Part shown: piece after piece, positions 1 through 8,900 of the stretch
Layout: each line of letters starts with the position of its first letter
Position numbering within the stretch: the stretch's first letter is position 1
Assembly (NCBI GenBank): GCA_004151065.3
Contig: NWUY0300018060.1
Location: 38,430 to 49,995, forward strand
From: Larix sibirica
Lineage: Eukaryota; Streptophyta; Pinopsida; Pinales; Pinaceae
Length of the DNA stretch: 11,566 nucleotides
Direction: 5' to 3'
Position numbers and translations under genes: made by a program
The notes under the pieces: generated by a model
Database searches by the model: none
Told to the model about the DNA's origin: nothing
The model's input: the letters and a program-made list of their open reading frames with translations, nothing else

Positions 1-627
1 TCTAAGTCACACAATGGTACATCACATGGGGATTCATGCAGCTCATATGAGCTCATATCTACTTCTTCATCCCTTTCATTGTTTTCCTCCATTGGCATGG
101 AACCATCTTAACACTTACATTTCAAATATCAAAATAAAAATATTCTACCTCCATATCATTTGCATTCAAAATGGATGCTTCCTCATGGTCACACAAAGGA
201 GTATGTATACTATACAAATCATAAATTTTATTATACATTTGTGATTCAAATTCATCCTCTTCATGGAGTGGATTGATGCAAGCATTATATTCCACTATGT
301 GGTCCACAGGAGGACTCGAATCTACCACCATTGATTCCCTTTTCTCCACATCCTCATGTGACTAGGAAGAGACTGGAATTTCAACCTCATTCTCCTATTG
401 GATTTCACAAGAAAGATGATTTGTCCTTTTATCTTTCTCTTTCAATTGAATTGATGCGTCTTTCTCCTCGGTAGCCTTAGGATTAAGATCCTTGTAATGT
501 CTCCTCGAATAAGATCTAAAATTTTCTCCATGGTTGAAACAATGGCATCCAACGAAGATTCACTTCCAATTCCCTTTTCTTCTTCCTTGCTTGGAGTGGT
601 AGAACAAATTGATTCGTTGTTATTCAA
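1..627 (-). pseudogene. Eroded acidic hydrophilic coding relic, family not recognised
   Basis: The minus strand holds two open stretches (627-442 and 349-122), and coding-like text continues past them in shifted frames. The 349-122 stretch is rich in Asp and Glu (for example PLHEEDEFESQMYNKIYDLY). After a stop at 122-124 the acidic character resumes in another frame (PMEENNERDEEVDMSSYELH). Between the two stretches the same frame as 349-122 runs upstream through a stop codon near 400. The 627-442 stretch has a Lys/Glu-rich start and a possible short amphipathic helix (SLDAIVSTMEKILDLI). Continuity of composition across frames is what suggests one former gene that has taken indels. Charged linkers like this are common in plant LTR-retrotransposon polyproteins, but I see no Gag zinc knuckle, protease or RT motif, so the family is only a guess. 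The left end may continue outside the window. Confidence 0.3.
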
Positions 628-639
628 TGATTCCTGATT

Positions 640-1984
640 TGCATTCTAAGGCCATAATCCATGTGTAATAAATATAATCCATAGTGTTGAACCATAGTGA
701 TACCAAAATGGGTACATTACATACAAATTATCTTCTTGAGTTTTTATTCAGGATACTTGTCTTCTTAATGTCCTCAACCCTTGAACTCAATGTTATTTTA
801 TAAATACAATCATTTTTATATCAAGGTGTAGTGTGCATGCTTACAATGATACAAATTTCACCATGTTTCAACAAAGTTTATACTCAAATTCCTTTTAGAA
901 TATGCACTTTCCCTTTAGCATTTCAACTAGTTGTATGGCCTTATCAAAATTTGTACCTATACACAATCTACAATGCCTTGAGTGGATATGTCAACTATAG
1001 AGGAGCTACTTCTACCACATCACGTAATTTTACCTCAATTTAATTTCCTCTATCATTTAATATTACATATAAAGAGGTTCCACTAAGGTCAAGCAAGTGG
1101 TTCACATACCATATTCTAAGAGAACCTTTTGATATGAAACATTGTTCACATTGGATGAAGACTTTCTCAACTAAATTCTGAATTCATTGCCATATAGTGA
1201 TGCAAAGTGTACTACCCCTCCTTGCAAAATGTTTGAAATTGTTCCCATGGAAATATAATTTGTCTTTGAAGAACAATGATGGGCCAAATTCATCTTTTCT
1301 CCAAAGAACTTAATATTTTTATTTTTATTTATTTGTGTTAGTGAATCTTAAAATTAGTTAGTGCCATCACCCCTTAGGATTGAAATTGTTTTGAAATCCA
1401 CCATTTTGTTTATTGGCCAAGGCACTAAAATTCCGCTCTCCAACTTGGAAAAGAAAATGTCACAAGAAAGTTGCAATGTGCTCCTTAGAAAACCAAATGA
1501 GAGAGGTCCCCAACTCTTACCTTCAATAACATGCCACTCATCCACATTTGTCACAAGACACATCACTATGAAATATCTTTTTCTTTGAACATTTGTCTAA
1601 TAGTCTAACTTTCCTGAGAATGATGCTAACGTGGATTCTTATGGAATCTATTTTCCTCCATAATTAGAGTCAAAATACTCCTTATATGATTCATGTCTAA
1701 TCTCAATTTGGTTAAATATTTGTGATGCATCCCATTCAATAAAGGAAATGTTTAATTCCAACAACAAGTCTTTACTTCTTTATGCATGCAACAAGATAAT
1801 ATCACCATTAAAAAGCTTAATAGAATTCACAATGACACATCACACTTTATGTGTCTATTATGAAATTGATTTCTACATGGTTAGGTTTGGTTAGGTTATT
1901 CCCTAGGCTATGTGTATACCATCCAATAGCATGTCCACATAGTGTTTAGAACTTAACATTATAGAAGATATTTGTGCTAACTTG
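640..1984. other. No recognisable gene
   Basis: I see only short chance reading frames here (up to about 75 codons on either strand, for example around 831-1043 and 1354-1588). They overlap on opposite strands and carry no motif I know. Base composition is ordinary AT-rich plant intergenic DNA. A small direct repeat, GGTTAGGTTT followed by GGTTAGGTTA, lies at 1879-1898. It is not the plant telomere unit TTTAGGG. The region probably contains old repeat DNA, but nothing in the sequence proves that. Confidence 0.4.
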
Positions 1985-2672
1985 TAACAATAAAAACATG
2001 CTAAAAATCATTATGAGGAAGTTGATCACCTCCTTATAATATCTTAATTTTCTCTTATCCTCTAATGATTTGTCGCACCACAACTTCTCCTTAAATGATA
2101 TGTAATGATATCTTTAATATTATCACTTTTCTATAGAGTGACCTCTTCCTCGAATTCTAAATTATTTAACCAAGACTTGGCATCTTTATTCCAACCTTGC
2201 TTGAGCCACATGTGGCTTTCACTAGAGTTTGAAGCAATCTTAGGTATCCTCTTGTCTCCCATATTGTTTTTCTTGTTCTTGTACATCAAATACCTATGGC
2301 ATAGCCATGCTCTCAATGGGGGAGAGACCCACTTCTATGAGGAGAATAGGATAAGGTGTGTTGCCTTTAAATTTGAAATTACAAGTTATAAAACTCTTTT
2401 GGGTTTGCTCTATCATTCTTCACGATTCTCTAGAGATGTTGCAACCCCAAACTTCACACCATAAGAGATAACATAAGTGATGAGAATCTCAAAGATGAGT
2501 TTCTACTTATACCAAGGACAAAAGTATGTTGATTTACAACTGCTTTCAAGTCCATAATAAGCTTTCCACTTTCAATTTATCATTTTCTTGGTGCTACAAT
2601 TCTAGTTAAGCTTGTGATGAAGATCGGTTCAAAGATATTTATATGAAGTCACTTTCTCCAAATTACTATTAT
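1985..2672 (-). pseudogene. LINE reverse transcriptase C-terminal relic, copy A
   Basis: On the minus strand this stretch encodes, with frameshifts and stops, the part of a non-LTR retrotransposon ORF2 that follows the RT active site. Readable pieces in order are CEVWGCNISRES (about 2455-2420; the plant LINE motif is YGCE-WGC), TPYPILLIEVGLSPIESMAM, then in another frame RYLMYK and KDAKSWLNNLEFEEEVTL (2292-2131), then a degraded LRYYKEVI-like piece near 2050-2030. The catalytic YADD box is absent, so the copy is truncated on its upstream (right) side near 2672. The same protein, in the same order, is found in copy B at 6360-7265. Shared DNA words include GCAACCCCAAA and a stretch around TTCTATGAGGAGAATAGG that differs by one base in 18. 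It is not functional. The left boundary is uncertain because recognisable protein fades out before any poly-A tail. Confidence 0.75.
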
Positions 2673-3160
2673 CATATAAGAATAAAATTAACATAAGTGA
2701 TCTTACTCATTGTATTTCTTTTATTTCCATATAACTATGCATGGTGAGGAAGATAAAAATTGCACTACTCTTTTATAATATCAAAGCAACAAAAAAACAC
2801 CTTCAATAATGAATCCCTTTTCTTTTGATCTCACAATACTTTCAAAAGAAGGGATAAGAAATTCAATGATGAATATAATGCCAAAAACTCTTTTCCACGT
2901 TTTTCTTGTGCTGATGGTTGAAATAAATATATGTAGACTTAATATTGTTAAAACACTAATACTTAATAAATTTTAAAATTTCCCTGAATCAAGTTTCAAT
3001 TATGTACATAACTAGAAAATAACCTGTTATAAAAATATCAATAATTATATTTTTATTTTCCAATGAAAAAACTATATTTTATATTCATAGGAAAATGAAA
3101 AATATACTTTTTAAGTGTTAGATGCAAAACATATGATGGAATATACAATGATAATGGGAA
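2673..3160. other. AT-rich spacer without recognisable features
   Basis: There is no open frame of interest. The sequence is strongly AT-rich, with A and T runs between about 2930 and 3120. It separates LINE copy A from the G-run motif that opens the next segment. Confidence 0.5.
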
Positions 3161-4220
3161 GAGGGGGTGAATCATACTAGATTAGTTTACATTTTTTATT
3201 TCAACAATTGTTTAGCATCATGAACATCATCATCATTTATTAATAGATATCATTATCAATAATAGTACATAATATATTTTTATGGAAATTCATATAAATA
3301 AAACAATGAGATACAATGTTACAATCTTTTACAATGTTTAAGGAGATACCATCTCCTATTTACAAGCACCAACTTGAAGGAGGCACCAACCCTATGGATT
3401 TACTAGCACCAACTAGCAGGAAGCACCAACTCCCTAATTTTCTAACACCAACTAGAAGGAGACACTAATCTCCTAGATATTCACATGCACCAACCTATAG
3501 GAGACATCAATCCCCTTCACAATCAAATAATCTCTAAGAATGCTTCAACTATGTCCTATAGCTATCAAAAACTCCGTCCAAGATACTCCAAATCTATCCA
3601 CAAGTTTGTTGTTCAAATGTATACAATGCTTGTCCTTAATCCCCTTAAACAGTCCTTTAAGTCTGGCCTTATACGAGCTTCAAAACAGTTCCAAACAATT
3701 TGTCTGCAAATAGCCCTTAGTTAAATATGTTCACTAAAGTCTGTCTAATAACAGTCCCAAAAGGTCCTCAAATCTTCCCACAATCTGCCATTAACTTCTG
3801 TCCAAATAGTCCGAACATTTCCTCCAATCTCTGTAAATTTTCCCTTCAAAATTCAATTCAAAACTATCAACATAATTTACATAACATTCCTTCTCAACTC
3901 AGTCCAATCAAGGTACTTCTAAACTGTTCAATAGCTTGTCCAAAATATGTCAAAGACATTTCAAGGATGGCCTTCAAATCTTTCCTTCAAAATATGCCAT
4001 TAAAAGCCTTCAGATTAGTCCCAAATTTGTACTCTTAATTGTTCTCAAAATGACCCTTCAAACCTATCTTGAAATGTGTTACAACAATCTTTTAACCATG
4101 TCTCGACATTGTAGTATGAACCTCGATATTTGCGTCCTCAGATATGTAATTAAAACACCCTTGAAACTAGTCTACAAACTAAGACTGAATATGCACAAGT
4201 TTACTCCATTCGCTCCCCCT
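3161..4220. repeat. G-poor segment bounded by GAGGGGGTGA and CGCTCCCCCT
   Basis: From about 3340 to 4220 the plus strand has clearly more C than G; in 3721-3780, for instance, I count about 15 C against 6 G. It is built from short pyrimidine-rich phrases such as CCTTCAAA and TGTCCAAA that recur loosely. It is opened by GGAAGAGGGGGTGAATCA (3158-3175) and closed by TTCGCTCCCCCTTAGTCTTC (4209-4228). The closing motif read on the minus strand, AAGACTAAGGGGGAGC, looks like a retrotransposon polypurine tract. The plus-strand frames at 3485-4223 (MHQPIG..., MFTKVC..., MSKICQ...) are long only because this strand is poor in stop codons; they overlap each other and show no domain. My inference is a dispersed non-coding repeat, possibly part of a Ty1/Copia-type untranslated or LTR region. 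No LTR pair is visible. Confidence 0.35.
3338..3526. repeat. Degenerate ~40-bp tandem repeat, about four and a half units
   Basis: Units begin at 3366, 3406, 3445 and 3487, giving spacings of 40, 39 and 42 bases. Each opens with a form of GCACCAACTAGAAGGAG, continues with a second CACCAA-like word, then a short AT-rich filler. A half unit precedes them at about 3341-3365. Two units contain a small inverted repeat: GGAGAT-ACC-ATCTCC at 3342-3356 and GGAGA...TCTCC at 3458-3473. The period and conserved opening word are seen directly. Whether the array extends in other genomic copies is unknown. Confidence 0.75.
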
Positions 4221-4229
4221 TAGTCTTCA

Positions 4230-4853
4230 TATTAAGTTGTCACACATATGCAATCTTAGACCTATGTTGTACCTTCACCCCTGCAATCTTCCTCTGTAAT
4301 TTCAAGCCATATCACAAGCATGGTAATTTGTTTGAATAGGGTGAAATAACCTCTTATATATATACTTTAATCCTTAAAAAAAAGCATGGCCAACCTTACT
4401 TCTCTTTTTCTCATGCTTTTATTTTCTTGTTGTATGGTTTAGGAGAGCCCACTGAAAGATTCTTTCCTTTAATTATGTTTGCATAGTTAACGTTGAAGGG
4501 AGGGCCGAATTGTGTGTTGGCTTGTGTGACTTCAAACTTCTTTAACGTGGCATTCCAATATTCCAATGCTTCAAGTCTTTGGTTATGTTGACATGTTAAG
4601 TCTTCAACAATGATCCATCTTTGCTTCTTCAAGACACTTTAATCAATCCATTCATATGACACTTCAATATCGATCCAATGTTGCTACAACTTCTTCAACA
4701 TTGCTTCAAGGTGTTGCTACTTGGTTTTTATACATGGCATATTCAAGATTACAAGGCATCATCATCTCTTTCACTAAGCTTGACATCATGACTCTTTAAC
4801 ACTTCAAGTCCTTTGTTGATATCAATGACAACAAATCTTCGAACAACACGTCC
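4230..4853. other. No gene; short inverted repeat at 4813-4834
   Basis: A 73-codon frame on the minus strand (4632-4411) has no motif I recognise and is probably chance. At 4813-4834 the sequence TTGTTG-ATATCAATGA-CAACAA has perfect 6-base arms around a 10-base loop. The reverse complement, GTCATTGATATCAACAA, resembles the GTCATTGAT-type text seen next to some plant retroelement boundaries, a resemblance recalled from memory. Phrases with CTTCAA recur through 4560-4830, giving this stretch the same pyrimidine-rich style as the segment to its left. Confidence 0.35.
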
Positions 4854-5127
4854 TTATAATACATAGTACAATGAAACCATTATAGTAGGAAAGAAAAAAA
4901 GACTTCTACATATATATATGTGCTTCCGGCTAAAAAGTCTCAAAATTTCATTATGATCTAAATGCCATATAACATAAACAATCTCAAATATATTGGTGCC
5001 AGAAAATAGGTCCATAAATTCGACGAAAGACCAAAAAAGGAAACGTATAGTCTTCCAATTCAAGAAACATCCATTAATCATCATTTGAGATATCCCTCCT
5101 ACAACATCCATGAGTAAAATATCAAGT

Positions 5128-5586
5128 TTATAAATCCCAATAATATTCGATGGAAAATCTTGCATCAAACTCCTTGATATGAAGGAGATCTGGAGCCTTA
5201 ACCAACCCTTCATTTGAAAGTGTGTCAACATTCTTATTCAACTCTCTGTAAATATGTGAAAATAAGATTTTGGTGAACTACAAAGATACATTCTTTATTT
5301 AAATTGCTAAAGACTATAGAGAAATATCAATAATGTCATATTCATTGTTCATCCATTTAACAACCAAAGAAGAATTGTCATAAACTTGTAGACGAGAAAT
5401 GTTTACATGCAAAGCCAACCTCAAAAGAGCTCAGAGTGCTAAAATATCAACATGAATGTTTGTGCCTCGACCTGAGTTCGCATAGAAATGAAAATAGTGT
5501 TGATCTTGAAGAAATAAAACCCTACCAATTCCGCAGATACATTCTGCTCCCTAGAAAGCTCAATAAAAAATCCTAGGGTGAAGACT
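5128..5586 (-). pseudogene. LINE-type RNase H domain pseudogene
   Basis: Reading the minus strand in one frame from 5586 to 5128 gives a recognisable plant LINE ribonuclease H (RVT_3 type) interrupted by six stop codons. In order: a damaged FFDGA box (now FY-stop-A, where Asp appears as Tyr and Gly as a stop), CGIGRVLFLQDQHYFHFYA, GTNIHVDILAL in place of GTN-AEL-AL (catalytic Glu now Asp), LQVYDNSSLVVKW in place of YGDS (Asp now Asn, codon 5376-5374), and HIYRELNKNVDTLSNEGL, which keeps the conserved His and last Asp. RNase H domains of this kind sit at the C-terminus of ORF2 in plant L1-like elements. A 125-codon frame at 5231-4854 overlaps in another phase and is a shadow plus downstream DNA. 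Three of four catalytic carboxylates are altered, so this copy is dead and older than the one at 8286-8855. Confidence 0.8.
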
Positions 5587-6165
5587 CATTACAACAAACT
5601 CTCCAACCACTTGAGTCTTTCAGAGTTTTCCTATGGTTTATTAATAATTATCTATTATAAAACATTAATAATAAAAAATCAAATGATTCGATTTTTTTTA
5701 ATGTGTACATATGATGATGATGGTGATTGCTACTATTTATTAAGACCAACTTTGATTTATCAAACTTTAAGTAAAATGGTAAAGAATTATTTGATTTGCG
5801 TTAAAATTTTAATTTTATCCTCAAAAAGATTAGAGATAAGTTTTTCTAAATCTCCATAAATTTGATGAGTTAATATATAAAGAAGGTTGGTATTGTTACA
5901 AATTTTGAAATTAAGATTTGATGTGGCTATACATAAGACATTTTAAAAGAAAGCATTTTTCATTTGCGATTTTCTTAGAATCACAAAGATGACAAATTCT
6001 TTCATGTCATTGTGTTTTTAGGAATAGTCTAATTCGGTGTTTCACCATGGAGCTCACGGGAGTTCATTTTTTTTATTTAATCAACAATGTTGATTTTCTT
6101 TTTAAGCTAGCTATAGAGAGATACATTTGAGTGTTTAGATCAGGGTTAATGTCCTCTTTATAGGA
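5587..6165. other. AT-rich spacer, no gene
   Basis: A plus-strand frame at 5578-5859 shows no domain and starts inside the RNase H relic. It looks like chance. There is an (ATG)4 run at 5711-5722 and a perfect 15-base palindrome, ATCAACA-A-TGTTGAT, at 6080-6094. I see no promoter or RNA gene. Confidence 0.4.
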
Positions 6166-6187
6166 TCTCTCTCTCTCTCTCTCTCTC
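6166..6187. repeat. (TC)11 microsatellite
   Basis: There are eleven uninterrupted TC units. On the minus strand it is (GA)11 and directly follows the 3' side of the SINE candidate at 6188-6351, where SINEs often carry a simple-sequence tail. Confidence 0.95.
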
Positions 6188-6351
6188 CAATGGAATAAAC
6201 ATCACAGGAAATCCTTAGGCACTTCTCCTCATTTCGAGGATGGTACCCAATGTAAACTGTTTGGTTGTAGTTATTAGGCAATCTAACTTGACAAGGACAT
6301 CAAGTGAGGCCCGCATAGTACTCAACCACTCGAGCTAACTACTTGGCTTCT
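6188..6351 (-). repeat. Candidate tRNA-derived SINE
   Basis: On the minus strand the sequence begins GAAGCCAAGTAGTTAGC and contains TAGCTCGAGTGGTTGAG (6337-6321), a good match to the tRNA A box, closest to the TGGCCGAGTGGTTNAG type of Leu and Ser tRNAs. A weaker B-box-like word, AGTTAGATTGCC (6289-6278; consensus GGTTCGANTCC), follows 31 bases later, which is the spacing expected for an internal RNA polymerase III promoter. There is no cloverleaf partner for the 5' arm, so it is not a tRNA gene. About 90 bases of unrelated body follow, and the element ends against (GA)11. Short length, A/B spacing and simple-repeat tail together suggest a SINE. The degenerate B box and lack of an obvious target duplication keep this tentative. 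Confidence 0.45.
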
Positions 6352-6359
6352 CTTATTTT

Positions 6360-7265
6360 GTTTTAAATTATCATATTACAATTTTTTCTTCAATTTAGTT
6401 GTATTCAATATTTTTAATGTTATCAATATTTTGCAAAGTGACCTCCTCCTCTATTCTCCAATAATTTAGCCAAGACTTAGAATCTTTATGCCAATCCCAC
6501 TTAATCCATGTGACTTTAACTAGAGTCTGAAGCAATATTAAGAATCCTATTATCTTTCGTGTTAATTGTATTGTATTTTACATCAAGTATCTAGTCATAG
6601 CCATGGGCTTAACCGGGGAAATAATAATTTCTATGAGGAGGATAGGGTATGAATATTCCTTTTAATTTTAATATTATAAATTACAAAATGCTTCTAGGTT
6701 TTCTCAATGTTCCCCTGCAATTATCTAGCGACATTGCAACCCCAAAATTCACATCCATATAAAATAACATGAATGATGAGAGCCTCAAAGAGGAGTTTAT
6801 TTATTTGTATATATTTATTTCCATATAATTTACAATCATTTTCAAGACCAAAATAGGTTTTCCACCCTCCATTAATCATTTTCTCAATGGTGTAATTTCA
6901 ATTAAGGTTGTGATGAAGGTCGACTAGGAGATATTTGTTTAAATTAACTTTCTCCTAGTTGTTATTGTGACACTCACAAGTATCATGACTGATCATTTTG
7001 GATTTGTTAATCATAACCTTTGTCTTGTCAATGTTTATTGTCATATACATTTTAGAGCAAAAATCCTTCAAAATTCTTAGTTGCTTGTCAAGATTAGAGA
7101 GACACCGTGCCATAAGATCAATATCGTCAACGTAAAGAAGAAGGATGATAACGATTTCGGTTAAAGTAGTGCCAACACAACCTTCTTCTTCTAAACACAC
7201 CTCTAACTTGTCAATGTAAATGTCAAAAATGTAAGAGACATGGGACAGCTTTGCTTAACTCTTAA
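6360..7265 (-). pseudogene. LINE reverse transcriptase relic, copy B, with YVDD box
   Basis: The minus strand carries, 5' to 3', a GV-QGCPLSPTLF-like piece (VKQSCPMSLTFL, about 7251-7216), FDIYIDKLEVCLEEEGC in a shifted frame, LLLYVDDIDLMA (catalytic YVDD at 7134-7123), LDKQLRILKDFCSKMYMTIN and IDKTKVMI (the thumb-side L-VN--KTKVM motif), then after a stop at 6955 INGGWKTYFGLEN, VILYGCEFWGCN (about 6760), and a decayed version of the SPVK-MAM-RYLMYK and SLG/SWLN-EEEVTL text also present in copy A. The open part is 7200-6955 and starts without an ATG. This is the RT catalytic core and C-terminus of a non-LTR retrotransposon that copies its RNA at a nicked target. Endonuclease and ORF1 are missing and many frameshifts are present, so it is dead. 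The family uses Val in place of the usual Ala in the active-site box. Confidence 0.85.
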
Positions 7266-8155
7266 GCCCCAGATTAGAACGATGGATTACACACACTGGA
7301 AAGCTTTCTTACAACTGATATGACAGAAACTATTTTATTGTTCTTGAATGTATTGTAGCATTCAAATGGATTGTTATCTTTTTGAAAGAAATTTGTGGAA
7401 TGCATATATGCTAATGAATAATTGTTTTTTTTTTTAAACTATAAAATGTAAAAGACGCCAACTTGGCAATGAAGAATGTAACTCATTAATACAAATGATC
7501 TACTATATTTTTTCCTTGAAAAAATAACTTCTACTTAACTCTAAACTTAACAATAAGTTTCTCATATAACCTTGATACATCATCTCTCAACTTAAAAAAA
7601 ACCTTGACTTTTTAAATTTATTTTTAAATATTATATCTTACCTTAACCATTATTATTATATTTTTTTTACAGTAATAATAAACTTAATTAAATAATAAAT
7701 CATCTCTCTCTCTATCTATATATATATATATAACTAACAACCATTAAACTTATACTAACAATAATAACAATTAAAAAAAAGTTAAATATCTTAAAATGGA
7801 TATTTAAAAAAAAATAACGTTGACTTTTTTTAAATTGGACTCTTTTTCGTTTTAAGCCAAAGTTAAGCGGACTATCTTTTTGTTAAAGAAGGGTAATAAT
7901 ATAATCTATTTAATTTGAAAGGTGTTTTTTAAAGTATGTTTTTCAATCAATAGTTAAGTGGTTATTTTTTAGTTCGCTTTTTATGTTTTCCACATTTAAG
8001 GGATTTTAGAATATGTTTAAAAATTGGATTGAAATACACAATTTACCAATTAAATCACCGTAATGAAGTTTATTCCTCTTGTTAGAGATAAACTACAAGT
8101 TTGCAAAAAAATTATCGATTGGTTTAAAATAAAACATTTAAGATTCAATCAATTC
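7266..8155. other. Very AT-rich spacer with microsatellites
   Basis: There is no coding signal. From about 7380 the DNA is dominated by A and T runs, densest at 7590-7830. (TC)5 at 7703-7712 is followed by (TA)8 at 7717-7732. Such DNA is often easily unwound or matrix-attached, but nothing here demonstrates a function. Confidence 0.5.
7703..7732. repeat. Compound (TC)5-(TA)8 microsatellite
   Basis: Five TC units are joined by TATC to eight TA units. They are read directly from the sequence and lie in the most AT-rich part of the window. Confidence 0.9.
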
Positions 8156-8900
8156 TTTTTTTAGCGAAAAAAAAACATATTATTGATATTCATTCAAATT
8201 AAATAGTACATGATACATGTCGATCAGAGATCCACAACAGTGTTCTAGCCCGAAGGCATTATAATTCAATCTCAACCCCAAGGCATTACAGAACAGAGTT
8301 TATCAAAAAATCACCAGTACGAAACTTTCCAAAAAACAGCTCGAATAGGCCAGTTAATAAGCATAGCTCAGAAAAAACAGTCCCACTGAAGGACACATCC
8401 TCCGAATTAAATTTCAAAGATCCGAACCTCTCCACGGTCCCAGATTTGATTTTCCAGATATTCATCCCAAAAATAACACCTTCAACACACTCTAAGGCTT
8501 GTTTAGAGAGTTTATCCGCCATAGAGTTATGTTGTCGATAGATATGACTAAGGGAAATAGATGAAAAGGACTTTAAAGCTTCCTTAATCCTTTTACACCG
8601 GTGAGATAGTGCTATGACCTTCAAGTTGAAAGTGCCTTCAGCCCATTTGATCGTGACTCGGGAATATCCAAAGACCTTGATTGATCTCAGCCCAAAATAT
8701 TCAGCAACTTTCAGAACACACCACAGAGCCATCAACTCAGCTTTCATGTTGGTCCTAGGACCACAATTTAATCTGAGCTTAAAGACATGATCCTGCAAGA
8801 GATAGACTACTCCACCCGCCACACCAAAGTTTGTTGCACCATCGAAAAAATTCAACTGATCCTTTATGTTTATTGGAAAGTAATGTACAATTTTTTATCA
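8156..8900 (-). mobile_element. 5'-truncated RNase H-bearing LINE, 3' end
   Basis: The minus strand reads as the last ~750 bases of a plant L1-like element: an RNase H frame (8895-8286), about 120 bases of 3' UTR, a characteristic ending of the form GAATATCAATAATATG plus a T run and CGCT, then a 7-base poly-A tail (T run at 8156-8162 on the plus strand). The element is richer in G+C than both flanks, which makes its limits easy to see. The upstream limit falls between about 8865 and 8900, where AT-rich flank begins. 5' truncation like this is typical of LINE insertions. A possible target duplication is only CAATT on each side and runs into T tracts, so I do not rely on it. Confidence 0.7.
8286..8855 (-). 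CDS. LINE RNase H domain, open frame of 189 codons, D-to-Y at the active site
   Basis: This is the C-terminal ribonuclease H domain (RVT_3 type) of a plant LINE ORF2, which would degrade the RNA strand of the RNA-DNA hybrid. Counting from a TTG codon at 8855 (no ATG is near, and the frame is open up to a stop near 8898), it shows FFDGA with catalytic Asp5, GPRTNMKAELMALW with Glu40, KVFGYSRVTIKWA where the third carboxylate, expected in GDS, is Tyr64 (codon 8666-8664; a single G-to-T change explains it), and LSHIYRQHNSMADKLSKQAL with His104 and Asp114. Residues after about 125 are the variable tail. The frame is unbroken, so the insertion is fairly young, but the domain lacks its RT and a promoter and has lost a metal-binding residue. 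I regard it as a non-functional fragment that happens to be open. Confidence 0.85.
   Translation of the reverse strand: MNFFDGATNFGVAGGVVYLLQDHVFKLRLNCGPRTNMKAELMALWCVLKVAEYFGLRSIKVFGYSRVTIKWAEGTFNLKVIALSHRCKRIKEALKSFSSISLSHIYRQHNSMADKLSKQALECVEGVIFGMNIWKIKSGTVERFGSLKFNSEDVSFSGTVFSELCLLTGLFELFFGKFRTGDFLINSVL

Noticed and set aside
1879-1898. GGTTAGGTTTGGTTAGGTTA as interstitial telomere repeat
   Set aside because: The unit is not TTTAGGG and there are only two copies.
3485-4223. Three consecutive plus-strand open frames of 79-103 codons
   Set aside because: The strand is poor in G and so in stop codons such as TAG and TGA. Frames overlap, have no domain, and sit in repeat-like DNA.
4854-5231. 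125-codon minus-strand frame as a membrane protein
   Set aside because: Its first third is the out-of-phase reading of the RNase H relic and the rest is AT-rich DNA giving Phe/Ile/Leu codons by composition.
6278-6351. Intact tRNA gene
   Set aside because: A-box match is good, but the B box is poor and no acceptor or anticodon stems can be paired.
5128-7265. RNase H at 5128-5586 and RT copy B as one element
   Set aside because: Order on the minus strand would allow it, but about 770 bases of unrelated DNA with a SINE candidate lie between, and the RT family's own C-terminus (EEEVTL text) has no RNase H following it in copy A.
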